DNA of 64,000 nt from Micromussa lordhowensis. Its lineage: Eukaryota; Cnidaria; Anthozoa; Scleractinia; Lobophylliidae. This document shows, one piece after another, positions 1-12,325 of this stretch (the first letter of the stretch is position 1; each line of letters opens with the position of its first letter). Location: positions 27,589,798 to 27,653,797 of the forward strand of contig OZ026605.1 in NCBI GenBank assembly GCA_964020085.1, read 5' to 3'. The translations under genes and the position numbers were made by a program. The notes under the pieces were generated by a model. That model did no database searches and had not been told where the DNA came from. It saw only the letters and a program-made list of their open reading frames with translations.

Positions 1-926
1 CCTTCTCTGGAGTAGATCTAGTGCGCTGTAGGGGACAGCTTGCTTGAGGCTATCCATCGTGCTTTTTGGTAACCACCGTGACGTCAGCCTGCGTGTCCAG
101 GTGAAGGCTGATGCGAACAGCCCCTGCTGGATTCTGTGATTGTCCTTCCTTCAACTGGTACAGATTTACATCTTCTAACAACTCTTCTTCTTGAGAAACC
201 AGGTGGGTGTTTGGCTCTTGCTCAAGCTCCACTACATTGGCTCGCTTACCTTTCCCGTAGCTGGCTGCACTTTTGCACATGTGGGCAAAGTGATTCAGAC
301 GTCCACACTCCTACCTGTGGCTGGGCATGAATTCTTGTTAACATACGCCTCGTTCCCGCACCTGGTGCTGGGCGGCCTGGCCTGTGCCTGCAAGCGGTCA
401 GGGGGAAGATTTGGCCCTTCATTTCTCGTACTGTGTACCATCTTGGTCTGCTAACTCGTTTCAACTCTGGATCACCTTTATCTTGTCTGCTGGCGTCCTC
501 TCCACTTTTCATCATTCGACTGCCTTTGCTGGCTATCTCAAAAGCATTAACTGTTTCCCTTGCGGATTTCAAGTCTCCATTTTTTCTTATCATTTCATTG
601 CGAAGCTCGACGTTGCTCGTTTTGACCACCGTCGTCATGCATGATGATAGCCTTGTCCAGTGTGATGGGGAGGTCGCAATGAAGTGCTTGCTCCATGCAT
701 TTCGTCTCGAAGTCGGCGAAGTACATGTCGGGTGATCATTCGGTGTTGAAGCACCTGTACAACTCCAAACTGTTATTCCGATTCGCCTTGAAGTGTTCAT
801 CCAGCTTTTCGATGTGCGATTTGTAATCTGTAGGCTGTTCGGGCAGTGTTTGGAGTAGCGCTTCCGTAGCTCTTCTCCGCCGACTAATAGCAGTAAGTCG
901 AGCTTTTTGTCATTTGTGACTGCCAT
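1..926 (-). pseudogene. Decayed gag-protease remnant of an LTR retroelement
   Basis: Read on the minus strand, this stretch has a gag-like opening (start near 926), then an acidic and basic helical region that continues only by changing frame. Near 285-270 lies a zinc-knuckle remnant, CGRLNHFAHMC, which keeps the CX4HX4C part but lacks the first cysteine. At the left edge is a protease-like LHLDTQADVTVV in which the usual DTGA glycine is Q. Several stops and frame changes break it, so it cannot encode a working polyprotein. It runs off the left edge of the window, so RT and integrase may lie outside. Assignment to an LTR (gypsy-like) element rests on the gag, zinc knuckle, protease order; the exact family is not recognised. 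No LTR was seen on the right side. Confidence 0.65.
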
Positions 927-2027
927 CCAACGAGTGGCTCGTACAAAACGATCTTTCCATAACTTTCACGTCTTTTCTCGTTGCCCTGGTTCACCACTCA
1001 AACTCAAGGCTGCCACGCTAGCTCGTACGCTTGCTAGAATTCTAGACTTTCCTTTCTGGCTGGTTTTTGGTTCGTCGGGTAAACTGACGAAAGAGAAGAG
1101 GGAGCTTAATCAGACATAAAATTTTAATTGCAAATACGAATTTATTCAAACACGACAACGTCAGCGACAAGGGTATTTTCATCAGTAAAAACAGGTGGCG
1201 GTATGTTATGTCAGCAAAAAAATATAGATAAATTACAATATTTAGAGAGCAAGCCACATCAGCCTTAACTGGTTTTCTTGCGAGTCCTCTATCCAGATCT
1301 AATTGGAATTTAGAGTTATGGTTTTTGCGGAGGGAGGAAAGCGGAGAACCAGGGATTAACTTATTTTATTTGTTGCACGCTAACTCTTCATATAAGATTA
1401 CATGTACGATTATTCCAGTGTACAATATTGAACGATATAAACCTTGAGAGGCAATAAAATTTGTATTTTCTTCTATACGTACAATAAACGTATTAGCCGG
1501 TTTTGACAAAAACGTTTAATAACTGCAATTAAATTATATTTGATTTATTTAAAGTTGACATAAATTGTCTAAATATATAACTTTGTGCTTTTTCGTCTCT
1601 GCGAAATTCTCAGGAGTGTGCCGTCTCTTTGAAAAACATTTCCACTAATAATGGGTTTCTGTCTCAAGCACGGCCATATAACAAGGGCTTTAGCCGAAGG
1701 GGCCATGCTGCCTTCAGAGATCTTTTTATATCAAGTGGACTAAACATCTTGACCCAATAGGAGGTACTCAGTGAAAGGACAACTGCTATCTGCTATAAAC
1801 AAGTTTCAGCCAATAGCACATCGACAAGTCGGTTTGACTTACGTAAACTAAACAAATAGAGGAAATTCTAAGCAAATTATTCTTCGCACTCTAAAAAACT
1901 TGCCTGAGGCTCATTTCTTATTCAAACGCTGTGTTTTAAGAGCAGGTGCATAATAGTGACTATTGGACTAACTCTAAATCTTCTTTTTCACCGAAAATGT
2001 TCAGTGACAGCCTGTCGTCTACAACGA
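927..2027. other. Non-coding, AT-rich interval
   Basis: No convincing ORF, RNA gene or repeat boundary was found. The interval separates the retroelement remnant from the GPCR and presumably holds promoter or 5' UTR sequence of the receptor; no promoter motif could be supported. Confidence 0.4.
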
Positions 2028-2167
2028 TTGTGAGCTGATGGTATAGCCCATTGATTCCTCATGCTTCTGTTTCCCAGGTCACTAAACTGACGGAGACTTG
2101 TGAGCTGATGGTGTAGCCCATTGATTAATTATGTTTCTGTTTCCCAGGTCACTAAACTGACGGAGAC
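2028..2167 (+). repeat. 70-bp tandem duplication carrying a splice acceptor
   Basis: Two adjacent 70-bp copies (2028-2097 and 2098-2167) differ at only a few positions. Each contains a pyrimidine tract followed by TTCCCAG and the same downstream bases, so the likely 3' splice site of the GPCR's 5' UTR exon is present twice (AG at 2076-2077 and 2146-2147). The receptor ATG follows 12 bp after the second copy. Confidence 0.75.
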
Positions 2168-2178
2168 ACCTTCCCACC

Positions 2179-2297
2179 ATGATTGAGTCAGCTACCATTG
2201 CCATAATCCTGACAACGGTTTTTTCCATACTACTCATTACAGTTATCGTGGGTAACTCAATCGTTTGTGCAATCATTAGGAGGAATCGAGATATGAG
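2179..2297 (+). CDS. GPCR exon 1 (N-terminus, TM1)
   Basis: ATG at 2179 starts a short N-terminus followed at once by a hydrophobic TM1 with VGNSIV and a basic RRNRDMR end. The donor is GAG|GTAAGT at 2298. The exon ends with two bases of an Arg codon completed by the first base of exon 2. Confidence 0.85.
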
Positions 2298-3018
2298 GTA
2301 AGTCGAAGCTGAATCGGTTTATGTCCTCGTTTCTACGATCTATTTAGCAATTAGATTATAAGCTGGAGATTTCTTTTGAGAAATAGAGAGGGAATAATCT
2401 ATTTATTTTAGTATAAATTGGAAGTCGTTCAAAATTTAACAACAATTCTCCTCATAGACACGCAAAGAAAAGGCCGCTAGTATGGTTAACAATAGTACAC
2501 TGCTATACTACTCACTATCTATAACAGAATAAATCATCGTAGCCTAGGCAATAAGAGAACGGCATTTGTGATAGAACGCTAGCAGATTTATAATTAAAAA
2601 AGTGTGGACCAAGAAAATTTGTGACAGCTTGTATGACATATTTGTTGGGAATTTCGCCCAAAAAAGAATGAGTTGACATTTTTCAAATCGTCGAACTCCT
2701 TTGTTTAAAAATTCAAATGGAAGCTTGCCAGCTTCGATTGATCTATTGTTTGTTTTCTTGAAGGAAAATGTAAGCCATTCAACTTATAAACGCTCGCGGG
2801 ATTGGTCAAACTGTTTTCTTGTCACTTTTTTCTAGGTTATTATTGTTAATGCCCCCCAAAGTGATAATACAATAATATAGTTGATGCTCTTAGGCATAGA
2901 TATGCTTTATTGTTTTAATATAAATGTAAAAATTTTGACATGTACGTATACATGTACGTGGTTAAAACATCGGTCTTCCTAATTTCCGTATTTATAAAAC
3001 GCTTTTTCAATTCCATAG

Positions 3019-3564
3019 AACTCCTATAAATTATCTACTTGTGAACCTGGGTCGACTCGACCCAAAGTACACCTAATTTTATTAACGTTAGGCAGTAAAC
3101 GGATGTTAAGTGTAGTTTTGCAAATGTACGTAAGTGCAAGTAGTTTAGGTAGTTTGTTATTTTATTTTATTGATTTTTTTTTTTCTGTACTGTATTTTTT
3201 TCTTTTTCTCTATTGCTATTGTAACATTATGTTTTCGTAAATGACAAAATGTAATTAAAAAAAAAAAATGAAAGAAAAAATTAAAAAAAAAAAAGAAAAA
3301 AAAAAAAAACTTGTGAACCTGGCAGTAGCGGATATCTTGTTAGCGATGTTTATGGCTCCAAGTGTGTTTTTCGAGCTCCCGTTCTCCTATCATCCAGACG
3401 GCTTGACTGGTAGAGTCTTGTGCAAGTTTCTGACACACGCCAATATCGCGTGGATTGGAGGAGTTTCGTCGATTGTCACTTTCCTTGCAATCGCCATTGA
3501 ACGATATTATGCAGTGATGTATCCTCTTGGTAACAAAGGAAAACTCACGAAGGGTAAACTTAAG
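3019..3564 (+). CDS. GPCR exon 2 (TM2-TM3), split by a retroinsertion
   Basis: The acceptor CCATAG precedes 3019. Coding runs TPINYLLVNL up to 3050, is interrupted by 3051-3322, and resumes at 3323 with AVADILL in the correct frame. It continues through TM3 to ERYYAVMYP and a basic second loop, ending at AAG|GTGTGA (3565). The join across the insertion restores the NLAVAD motif exactly at the target-duplication junction. Confidence 0.85.
3037..3322 (+). mobile_element. Short poly(A)-tailed retroinsertion with 14-bp target duplication
   Basis: The element body is 3051-3308, flanked by direct repeats ACTTGTGAACCTGG at 3037-3050 and 3309-3322. It ends in a long A-rich tail (from about 3255, interrupted by a few G and T). 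An oriented A tail next to a target duplication of this size is the hallmark of LINE-driven target-primed insertion. The body has no ORF and no clear tRNA boxes, so it is either the 5'-truncated 3' end of a LINE or a SINE. Its first bases, GTCGACTCGACCC, form a small palindrome. Confidence 0.85.
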
Positions 3565-4995
3565 GTGTGAGAAATGACGAAATTTAAGGTTATTGCCCCC
3601 GCAGGGTTTTGGCCCAGAAAAACCCGAGGAGGCATTATAGTCTCCCCCGCGTATACGTATAAAGAATGTGTGAAATATTGGTGTAGTATGCGAATCAATC
3701 CCGATTTGATGAAACTAGGCGCGCACGGTGGTCCCGGTTAATTTTTCAGTCAGCTCGCAAGGCAATGCTACATGGGTAATTCTTGCAACCACGAACACGA
3801 GGAGGAGATTTTATTTGCTGTACGAGGAGGAGAGGATCTTGCCAAAATATATTTTAGGGCTGGTATCTGTCATCACAGCGATTTCTTCATATCTTCAATT
3901 CAAAGGTCATTCGGCAGTACCAGATTGAACTGTTTGGTACAGAAGTTGATTTGTCGCGACACAAATCAGCAACGGGGTCGACAAACTCGACCCAAACACA
4001 ACACGTATAAAGATCACGTTTATTTGGATCGCTCATATTTACTGAGTAATCCTACGTGGCGTAGAGCCCATGCGATGGCTGCGTTGACTGGAAGGGAATC
4101 AGATGTGAAACTAAATGTTTTGCGGCGTTTTCTTTGAAGACAAAAAGCATGACTCTAATTTGCATATATGGCGACTGTAAAGCGATACTTCTGTTTACAT
4201 CTTGGAAAATAAATCTCGACTTCTGTTCTGCTTTCGAGATACGGTAGAGTCCTCGTATATCCAGACAAACGGTTTGTTTCAGTATCAAACTAGAATAACA
4301 GAGTGGTTTGATATTTTTTCCAGAATGCACTCCGTGAGAGTATTTGGTAAAGAGTATCATGTGATAGAATGAGTTAAACAGAATTTAAGTCTTTCGATCA
4401 TATTTATGATAAGATGCCTAATAACTTACTTGAACAGTATGAGTGATATAGTTTACTAAAAATATAAAATTTCAGTTCATACAATAAATAATAGTTTCCT
4501 TTAACGCACTGGAATTTTTATAGGAATTTTTATAAGAATTTTATATCCTTGACGGGTAAAATAGAAGCGGGGGCAGATTTAGTGTGAACTATTACTAGTT
4601 ATTAATTAGTAATAATACTTAACATTATTGTAAAAAACTTAAATTATAATGCCATTATTGAGGCATTTCCAGTTATTCAACTGTCTGCTGATTGATCAGT
4701 GCGGCCAGTTACTGACCAAGTAGGAGATTGCAACCATCTAGCTAAGGCCAAGTTATCGCATATTGTTGATATTCGTGGCCATTTATCTCAAATTAACAGT
4801 TTGTCATAATCTTCCGAAAACTCATGAAAATCCCCTGGTGATCTCAATATATCTACCCTGAAAATGCCAATATATTCAAAAAAAATTAAACCCTATTAAA
4901 TCAGCCGCACTGATTGCTTGATTGAACTTTGTTTGATTCATTATATCTTCCCTTAAAGAAAAAGCGCTCAAGTCCCTAGCATTTGAATAGAGTGT

Positions 4996-5211
4996 TTAAG
5001 CATGACGTTAACGGCAGACGGCAAACGGCAAAGAGTACCTCTGAGTTTTTACTATTTACTTGTAATCCTAAATAAATCACACAAAAATAGAATATGTCTC
5101 CTTCTATTCACCGCAAATACAAATATTTTCACTTCACTGTACAAACAGCTGAACACGGACGGCAAAAGTTTTATTTTTGCCGTTTGCCGTCTGACGTAAC
5201 GTCATGCTTAA
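4996..5211. mobile_element. MITE with ~37-bp terminal inverted repeats
   Basis: A 216-bp element in GPCR intron 2. The left end begins TTAAGCATGACGTTAACGG and runs on with CAGACGGCAAACGGCAAA; the right end is its inverse, GTCATGCTTAA at 5201-5211 preceded by TTTGCCGTTTGCCGTCTG. It has no coding capacity, so it is a non-autonomous DNA element. The target duplication is not clear. Confidence 0.75.
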
Positions 5212-5610
5212 TCTCTCTAATGATATAGTCTATTTCCTGGGCCCTTTATTTGTAATTGGTCGGGTACACCTATAAAGGAGTTGTGAAAAGGCTGAAAGGG
5301 ATTTTCAAACTACTAAATAAAAAAATAACTAAAACGGCTGCGCATGCTCGTACATGTATTCATGAAAGGTAAACAGAGTTGTCGTTAGCGTGCAATGAAA
5401 GGGCTTAATATGGACTTAATATGTGCAGCCAATCAGAGCGCGTTTTATTTAAGCTGTGCTATAAAAAAATTAGATATACCATATGAATCATCCAGTTGAT
5501 GTTTGAATCATTCCGTTAGTGTCATAGTTGATCACGAGTTGATTATTTTTTAAAACGTATTGCATCGAAAGTGTTAATTCCACACATGAATCTGCACTTT
5601 ATTATTTCAG

Positions 5611-5873
5611 ATGATTATTGCTGGGTCTTGGGCCTTTTCCTTAATATTCAATTTTCCGCTGTTCCTTGTCATGGACATCAGGAAGAAGAATAATAGAACG
5701 TACTGCGGGGAAATGTTTCCTGAGAGATGGATGGCGGTGGCTTACAGTTTGGCATGGTTATTCTTGATAGCGCTATCCTTGTCCATGATGGTTGTGCTTT
5801 ACTCCAGAGTCGTGTACACTCTGTGGTTCAAACAAGATGATGACAATCAACTCACCTGCCAATGCAACAGAGG
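5611..5873 (+). CDS. GPCR exon 3 (TM4-TM5)
   Basis: The acceptor TTTCAG precedes 5611. It encodes TM4 (IIAGSWAFSLIF), a loop with RTYCGEMFPERW, and TM5 ending VVYTLWFKQ. The donor is GAGG|GTCAGT at 5874, leaving two bases (GG) to pair with C of exon 4. Confidence 0.8.
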
Positions 5874-6380
5874 GTCAGTGTTCCTTGTAAATTTTATTTA
5901 ACTTTGTAAAGCATTTTTTAGTAGGTGTAACGCACTTTACTTTTTCAATGTAATTGCACCCAGTAAAGGATTGTTAAGTTTGAATGAATGGTTGGTCATG
6001 CAGATCAACGATATCCCTGTTTTTCAAGGTTCTATTTGCCGGTTCTGTTTGTTGCTTTTATAAACAAAACCAAAAAGGCTGTTTGAAGTCGCTATGAGAC
6101 CATCGACTCTTAAATAGCCCTAGTTATGTAGATATTGCTGTTAATCGTATCTGTTACAAAATTCGTGATTGTGATTTGTTCTTGTCACATAATCGTGTCC
6201 AATTTCTAATTTTTGTAATTGAAAACCTGTAACTGGATACCCTCACCATTCCGAAATATAAAATCTCGACATTTATTGATACGTTCCTCCGAAATTGCTG
6301 GTCCGGTTTCTCACTGAATTGTCTTCCACTCTGTCCAGTTAGTATGCTTCTAGTCGTACTTTCCATCTCTATGCACAGAG

Positions 6381-6738
6381 CGTCATAAGGGTTCGAAAGA
6401 GAGTAACCTTAATGGTCGCAGCCGTCACTGCCATGTTCGGCATCTGCTGGCTTATGAGCACAGTGGTCTATAACGTGGAGTTCTTCACTACATCCCTCCA
6501 CATTGGTCTCACCGTAAACGGTGTCATTTCTGACACAATGGTGCTGTTCAATTCTGCTGTCAATCCGTTTGTATACGCTCTGTTGAACCAGCAATTCAAG
6601 GATAAGATGAAGAGAATTATTTGCTGCACTGGTGCCACGGTACCAAGGGTTCAAACCATGCGGGTTGCTCACGACGTCAAGCTGACTAACCGCACCACCC
6701 ACCCAACCCACACGGCAGGACCATGTGTCCAGGAGTGA
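6381..6738 (+). CDS. GPCR exon 4 (TM6-TM7, C-tail)
   Basis: The acceptor CACAGAG|C at 6380 keeps the frame (an AG two bases earlier would not). It encodes VIRVRKRVTLM, TM6 with FGICW, TM7 with NSAVNPFVYALL and an amphipathic KDKMKRIICC segment with palmitoylation-type cysteines. It ends at TGA 6736-6738. Confidence 0.85.
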
Positions 6739-7648
6739 TATGTTTAAGTCTCACGACGACTAAAGGAGCTACGTCACGGTCATTTTTCAAGTTCGTCGTT
6801 TGCATATAATCCGTGCTAATCTTCTCCATCATTAACCTCTTTGGTTTATTATAATCTCTTTGATGTTTTTCTAAGTCTACTTCGAAAATAGGTCTTGTCA
6901 TTTCTCTGCATGACACATGAGACGCCATGCCGTGGCTGCTGACAAGAAAGTCGTTTCTCGATCAATACTGAACGGATTAAATCGAAAAACATATCTTTCG
7001 AAAGGATTTTCAAAGCGCAGGACAGCTAGAATGTATGTTTCCCGTTTGTTAGAACTTTCACTCCGAAAATCCAGTAGGTGCAAATGTTTGCACATTTATT
7101 TTTGAAAGTGTTGTGTAATATTTACCAGAGTTTGGATGCCCTCGGTTTAATCTAAGTTTCCTTCGAAAATTAGCCATGTCTCTTGGTGCGACATAATTAA
7201 TTCCTAGCTAACAGCCACCATCTTGGATATTACGGTTTTTGCATAACGTCAGAAAACCTTTACTTAAGGATTAATAGCAATCTTTAATGAGGATGCCAAC
7301 GTCACGAAGTGGTTTACAGAAGGGTCCTCAAGGATAGTCAGAACTGTTGAAGACAGCTAAAGGTACCTCAACAAGTAAAAATTATATATATAATAGTAAT
7401 TAAAAGCGTTTTTATGGGAAACAAGAACATTTTAAATCTTAATTAAAAGTCATCAAATTCAGAGACGTTTACCACAAACATTGAGGCCTTTGAGTTATAA
7501 GCATTCAAAGTTGTGAAGAGGATTAATTCTTTAGCTCTCGATTTCTTTTCTCTCTTGTCCATGGCCATCGTCTTGTTAAAATAGCATGGTGGCATATCGG
7601 CACTGAGAAACTGGGATGGAATCATTTACAATACTTAGTTTTCATCAT
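6739..7648. other. Intergenic spacer between convergent genes
   Basis: The GPCR ends at 6738 (plus) and the large minus-strand gene ends at 7742. The space is AT-rich with no supported ORF. It should hold both 3' UTRs; a plus-strand poly(A) signal for the receptor was not recognised. Confidence 0.4.
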
Positions 7649-7658
7649 TTTATTTATT
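7649..7658 (-). promoter_or_regulatory. Poly(A) signals for the large minus-strand gene
   Basis: Two overlapping AATAAA hexamers on the minus strand lie about 85-90 bp past the stop codon at 7742. This distance fits a short 3' UTR. Confidence 0.5.
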
Positions 7659-7741
7659 TTCATTTATGTACCATTTTAAGAAAGATCAAAAAATGAACTA
7701 AGAAGAATATTCAAAAACACTTCCGGTTGTTGCTTAATGGT

Positions 7742-7885
7742 TCAAGAATTAAAGTAGTCAGGAGTGGCTTGGTCGGTTTTTGCAGCTTTGAAGTTTCCAC
7801 ATTTCGGATCGTCTGGACCTGTGGGGTAGCTTTTGCTCCAGTAGAGATAACGAATCCACACGTTCATATTGGTATAGATGGTTCG
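7742..7885 (-). CDS. Exon 20: C-terminus and stop (1322-1368)
   Basis: The acceptor TTTTTTTTCACAG precedes 7885. It encodes RTIYTNMNVWIRYLYWSKSY, then PKCGNFKAAKTDQ, ending with TGA at 7742-7744. No transmembrane anchor or GPI-like tail is seen, which supports secretion. Confidence 0.8.
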   Translation of the reverse strand, partial: RTIYTNMNVWIRYLYWSKSYPTGPDDPKCGNFKAAKTDQATPDYFNS

Positions 7886-10800
7886 CTGTGAAAAAAAAAG
7901 AAAAAAAATGAACGCGATCAGTGAAGAAAACGAAAAAGTCTAACTATTTCTTGAGCCATATCACAACAAAGCTCTCAGCAGAAAGATCAATGTTGACACT
8001 GTTCGAATCATTGGCTGGGATCATTCTCCTGCCCAGTGGATTATAACATATACATTAAATGCAAACTAGTTTAGCTAGTACGCGTGTAGCAATGCCCAAT
8101 CAAAACGACAAAAATCCCCACAGGTTAGGAATCGGAAATCGTGGGCAACGTACAGTTATGCATCATAATCAGCTATGCAAGACAATCGCCGAAAGTAAAA
8201 GATCGACTTTATTTGAAAGCAAATTGCCTTTTTTAGTAGAAATCCACCAGTACTCATGATGAAACTTTGCTGAGTCTGCCGCATGTAAATCAAACACATT
8301 TTCACGTAATAAGCTAATTTGCACGAGGACGTTTGCAGTGCTAGCAATTCCCGCTGTACAAAAATAACTTTCATAGGCATGTAACACTTTATCCGGTTAC
8401 TATCGACGTAGAGCTCTTAACCATGTCTCAAAATCCAACGCCGTGTTATCGATACACGACAATCATCAGCACGTTGTGGCTTGATATATATGTATAGGCT
8501 AAGGACAAAAATCACTTTATCACTTGAAGGCGACAAAGATATACGCTTAAAGCCTTAACAGAGGTGAAGAGTAACATGGAAATGGCCCAAAAATTAATAG
8601 TACAGGGGTTATGTTTAATATGCACTTAAGCAGACGCAACTCAAAACTCACATCGAAGTCTTTGCAATTTTTACTCGTCATTTTCGTGTCATCAACCGAG
8701 CAAGGGGCTTTGTCGTTTATCGGCATGGAGATCTCGTATGTTCCGAATGGACTTTTACATTCCAGTGCACCGAGACGTGTGTCATCGCACGGCGAGTCAC
8801 TAAGAAAGTGACAGCACATCGGCTGAAAGCGCTGGTCATTCTCCTCCATACAGAAAAGCGAATCCTCTGAAATTGTAACAGGATCCCTTCTTTTAGTACC
8901 TTTGGGGTGCATAACATTTTAATAACTATATTATCTTATTTTTTAAGGCCGAAAGGGTGACAACAGATTGAGAGTGTAGGACATTTTTTAAGAGCTAGAA
9001 AACATTTTCCGAGTCTCTGTCTATTTGAGAAAGGTTTGGAAGAACGAAACATAATGTGGGTAAACGAGCCTTACGCGAGGATGTGCAGTGCTTTTTCGAG
9101 TTCTGCCAGACTCTCCTATATGTATCTAAGTGTATCTATAACTCGATCAAAACACGCGAGACGTCATACATTGTGTCATTTTCCGTCCTTATCAGCGTAA
9201 GCTGGGTTATTCGGTAAATATCAAAATGTTTGATAACAGCACCCATACTTTCACTTCTCTTGAATGCAAGGGACATGTAAAATATCTTGGAATTTTACTG
9301 GATAGTAATTTGAGCTGGAAATCTCATATTGAATACGTTGCATTAAAAATAAGTAAAATTATTGGAGTCATTGCTCGCCTTTGGCACTTCGTTCCTCTAT
9401 GTACTCTTTTAAATATCTATCGTTCCTTGATATTTCCTTACATGTCTTATGGTTTATTAGCTGCTTGGGGTGAAGCCGGTAAAACGCATCTACAAAAACT
9501 CCTTATACTGCAAAAACGTGTCCTTCGTTTAATTTATTTTTCTGAGCCCAGAGCACACGCCGCGTCTTTGTTTATCACCTCAAATATTCTCCTCATAAAT
9601 ATGCTTTAAGTTGAAACTGTTTCTTCTTTATGACGTCTCACGTTTGTCTGTTCTGTCTAATATCAGTGATCTCTATACTCAGGTTAATAAAATGCATACG
9701 CACAAGACCAGGAGTTCCTCTTCAGGAAACTTTTATATTAAATCTTCGAGTCTGAGCCTAAATCAAAGGTCTTTTGCCAGATTTGGAGCTAAACTCTGGA
9801 ATTCCCACCAGGACAAATTTCGACAACTTCCAAGTGCCTTTAAAAAGCATGCACATGATTTGCTATCCTTAATAATGGAGGCTGAGGATGATTATGTTGA
9901 AACGCCTATTCTTCTGTATAAAATTGCAAATTTTACCTAATATAGTATAAAATGCATAGTTTTTGTTAGACCGTCTTAAACTTCATATCCTCCTGTTTTC
10001 GTTTTCATGTCATCTTGTTTTTTTCCTTGTGTTTAATATTGTCGTATTTAATCTACATAATATTGTTGTATTGTTGTAACTTATTGAATTACCAGTTTAA
10101 CCACGGACTGTGTGCAGCTCCGCCCACCGCGATTAGCCTTTGCTATTTGTGGGCGGAGACAGACTGTAAAAAATAATAGTCTTCTGATTTTTTTTCACTG
10201 AAACATTATTATTTCATAAAACATTGTTTCACGTATAATTTTTTTTTGATTTTGAAAATACTGCGAGAAAACGAAAGGTAAATCACTCATTTGTTTTGAT
10301 AATCAAAATGTAGCTTTAATTTTTGTGTTTACATCGAGTGTTTTTTTTTAAACTGAGACAGTACTGGTTTCAACTAGTGTATAAGCACAAGCCGACATGC
10401 GCAGACGCAGTAAGATGCTGATAATTAGCGCCTTTTGTTGGAAATGTCTCTAACAAAAGGCGCTAATTATCAACATCTAACTGCCTCTGCGTACGTCGGC
10501 TTACGCTTATGCTTATGCACTAGTGGAAACCAGCCTTTATAGATCATTATACTTCATCATAAATTTTCTCCGATTCTTATTGGTTTAAACTGATTACGTG
10601 ACGCGATAGTATTCATCCGACTATCAACCCATATTGTCCGTCCGAAGAAAATACCCGGATGGATAGTACTCGTCCGTGAAAATGTTTTCCTGCAAACAAG
10701 CCGGCTTATAGCAAATAAACGATTGAAATTGCATTGTGTGGGTTTTCCTTTGTTTTCTTTTTCAAACTTTTCATTTGGCTTTCTCGGTTTCATATAAAAC

Positions 10801-12282
10801 AGTTAAAAATAATTGAATATGATTTTTGAACTGGCGCCCGGAAGAAAATTTAGTGGTGAGCAAAAAAGACAATAGAGTGTTTATGTCTCGGAACTATAGG
10901 CCTGACAGTTGCCCCTTGGAAATTAAATGTTAGTTCTTAAAACTAGTATATTTAACTAGCAAACTAACAAATATTTAAAGGAACATCCAATTGCGGGGCA
11001 ACTATCAGCCGACAGTTTCTCGACAGAAACACTCTATTGTTTAAATAAAGTTGTCCAATGTGTGCTCTATTGTACCGGACGAAGAACTATTAATTAAACT
11101 GAAATGATATTGTTTCTTAAATTAAACTTGATGAAACAGCTATAGAAAAGCCGAAAGAACGAACAACTACTTACTTTTGCCTTTCTTTGTCTCTTTGATA
11201 CATTTCTCGGTATTAGTTATTGCAAAACGGTTGAATACAAACTCCCGTTGTGACGCCAACGGCTGATGGAATACCTTGGGCTCACCACTGGAATCTCTAA
11301 AGATCGACCAACTCAAATGCCTAAAACTTAAAAAAACGTTGGCAGGAAGTTTCAGGCTCTTTTCGTCTTGTGTCTTGTTTCCATAGAGCTCAACGTACAT
11401 CTACAATTAAGAAAATATATGTTTATGTAATCATATGAATGGAAGTGCAATAACGCCAATAACGCCACTGTTTAACAAGTGATGCTACAAAAACCTTATC
11501 ATACAAATTCCCAATCATTAGTAAACAAGTTGCAATCATCTATTTTACATAACCGGTTACCAGTATTATCTGCTAAAATCACCGTTGATTTTAGCTCTAA
11601 GCGCAAAGTTTAAAAAATTCTGTGGGGGTGGGTTCAGAGCCCACTTAAATTTTCGAAAATTAAAAGTGGCTCTGAACCTAAACTAAACCTAAGCTAAATT
11701 TAAGGGTGTTTTAGCAGGTCATATTGTTGCCAAAAATTGTGCCCAAAATTTGACAGCAACATGTTCACCAATGATTGGGCAGTTTTTTTGATACAATGAT
11801 TTTGGCATCAGCTAATTAGAAGCGGTTATAATGACCCATCAAAGTCTACGTCTTGGAAAGTGCTTAAAACTGTTTTGAGCAACCTTAGGGATTTACACTA
11901 CGTATGATATTTGAAAGAATTTTCAAATATCACGAATAGTGTAAATCTTTAATTCCTCGAGCTTTCATACAATTACCCATTTATTATATGACTGAGGAAA
12001 TGGCGAACACGCACGCGTTAATTTATACTGCAGTGCAAATTTAGAATTAACAATAAATTGGCCTGCTCTCAGCCAATCAGAATGGAGTAATTTTCTCGGT
12101 CATATAGTAAGCAAGCCGTAATCAAATGATTTCGAGTGCAATTTGGAATAAATAAGCACAAGTACAAGCAAACAATAGTTTATTGACACTCCCTTGATGG
12201 GGCTTTTCAGTGGCAATACAAATCAAATAGCTAAACTAATTAAGTAAATTTTTAATTAAGTAATTTTCTTTGAAATTTACGA

Positions 12283-12325
<43 letters not shown>

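Larger units (their letters stand above)
2179..6738 (+). pseudogene. Class A (rhodopsin-type) GPCR, four exons, interrupted in exon 2
   Basis: Four exons (2179-2297, 3019-3564, 5611-5873, 6381-6738) with matching phases (2, 0, 2). Once the insertion at 3051-3322 is discounted they would give 337 residues, a normal length for a compact class A receptor. Landmarks: TM1 VGNSIV (N1.50), TM2 NLAVAD (D2.50), cysteine before TM3 (LCKF), TM3 end ERYYAV (E/DRY), TM4 GSW (W4.50), extracellular-loop-2 cysteine (TYCGE), TM5 ending in VLYSRVVYTLW (Y5.58), TM6 FGICW without the usual P6.50, TM7 NPFVY (NPxxY). The style is of cnidarian neuropeptide or orphan-type receptors; the ligand cannot be inferred. 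The insertion adds 272 bp (not a multiple of three) and brings an in-frame TAA within nine codons, so this allele should not make a receptor unless the insert is spliced out. Confidence 0.85.
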
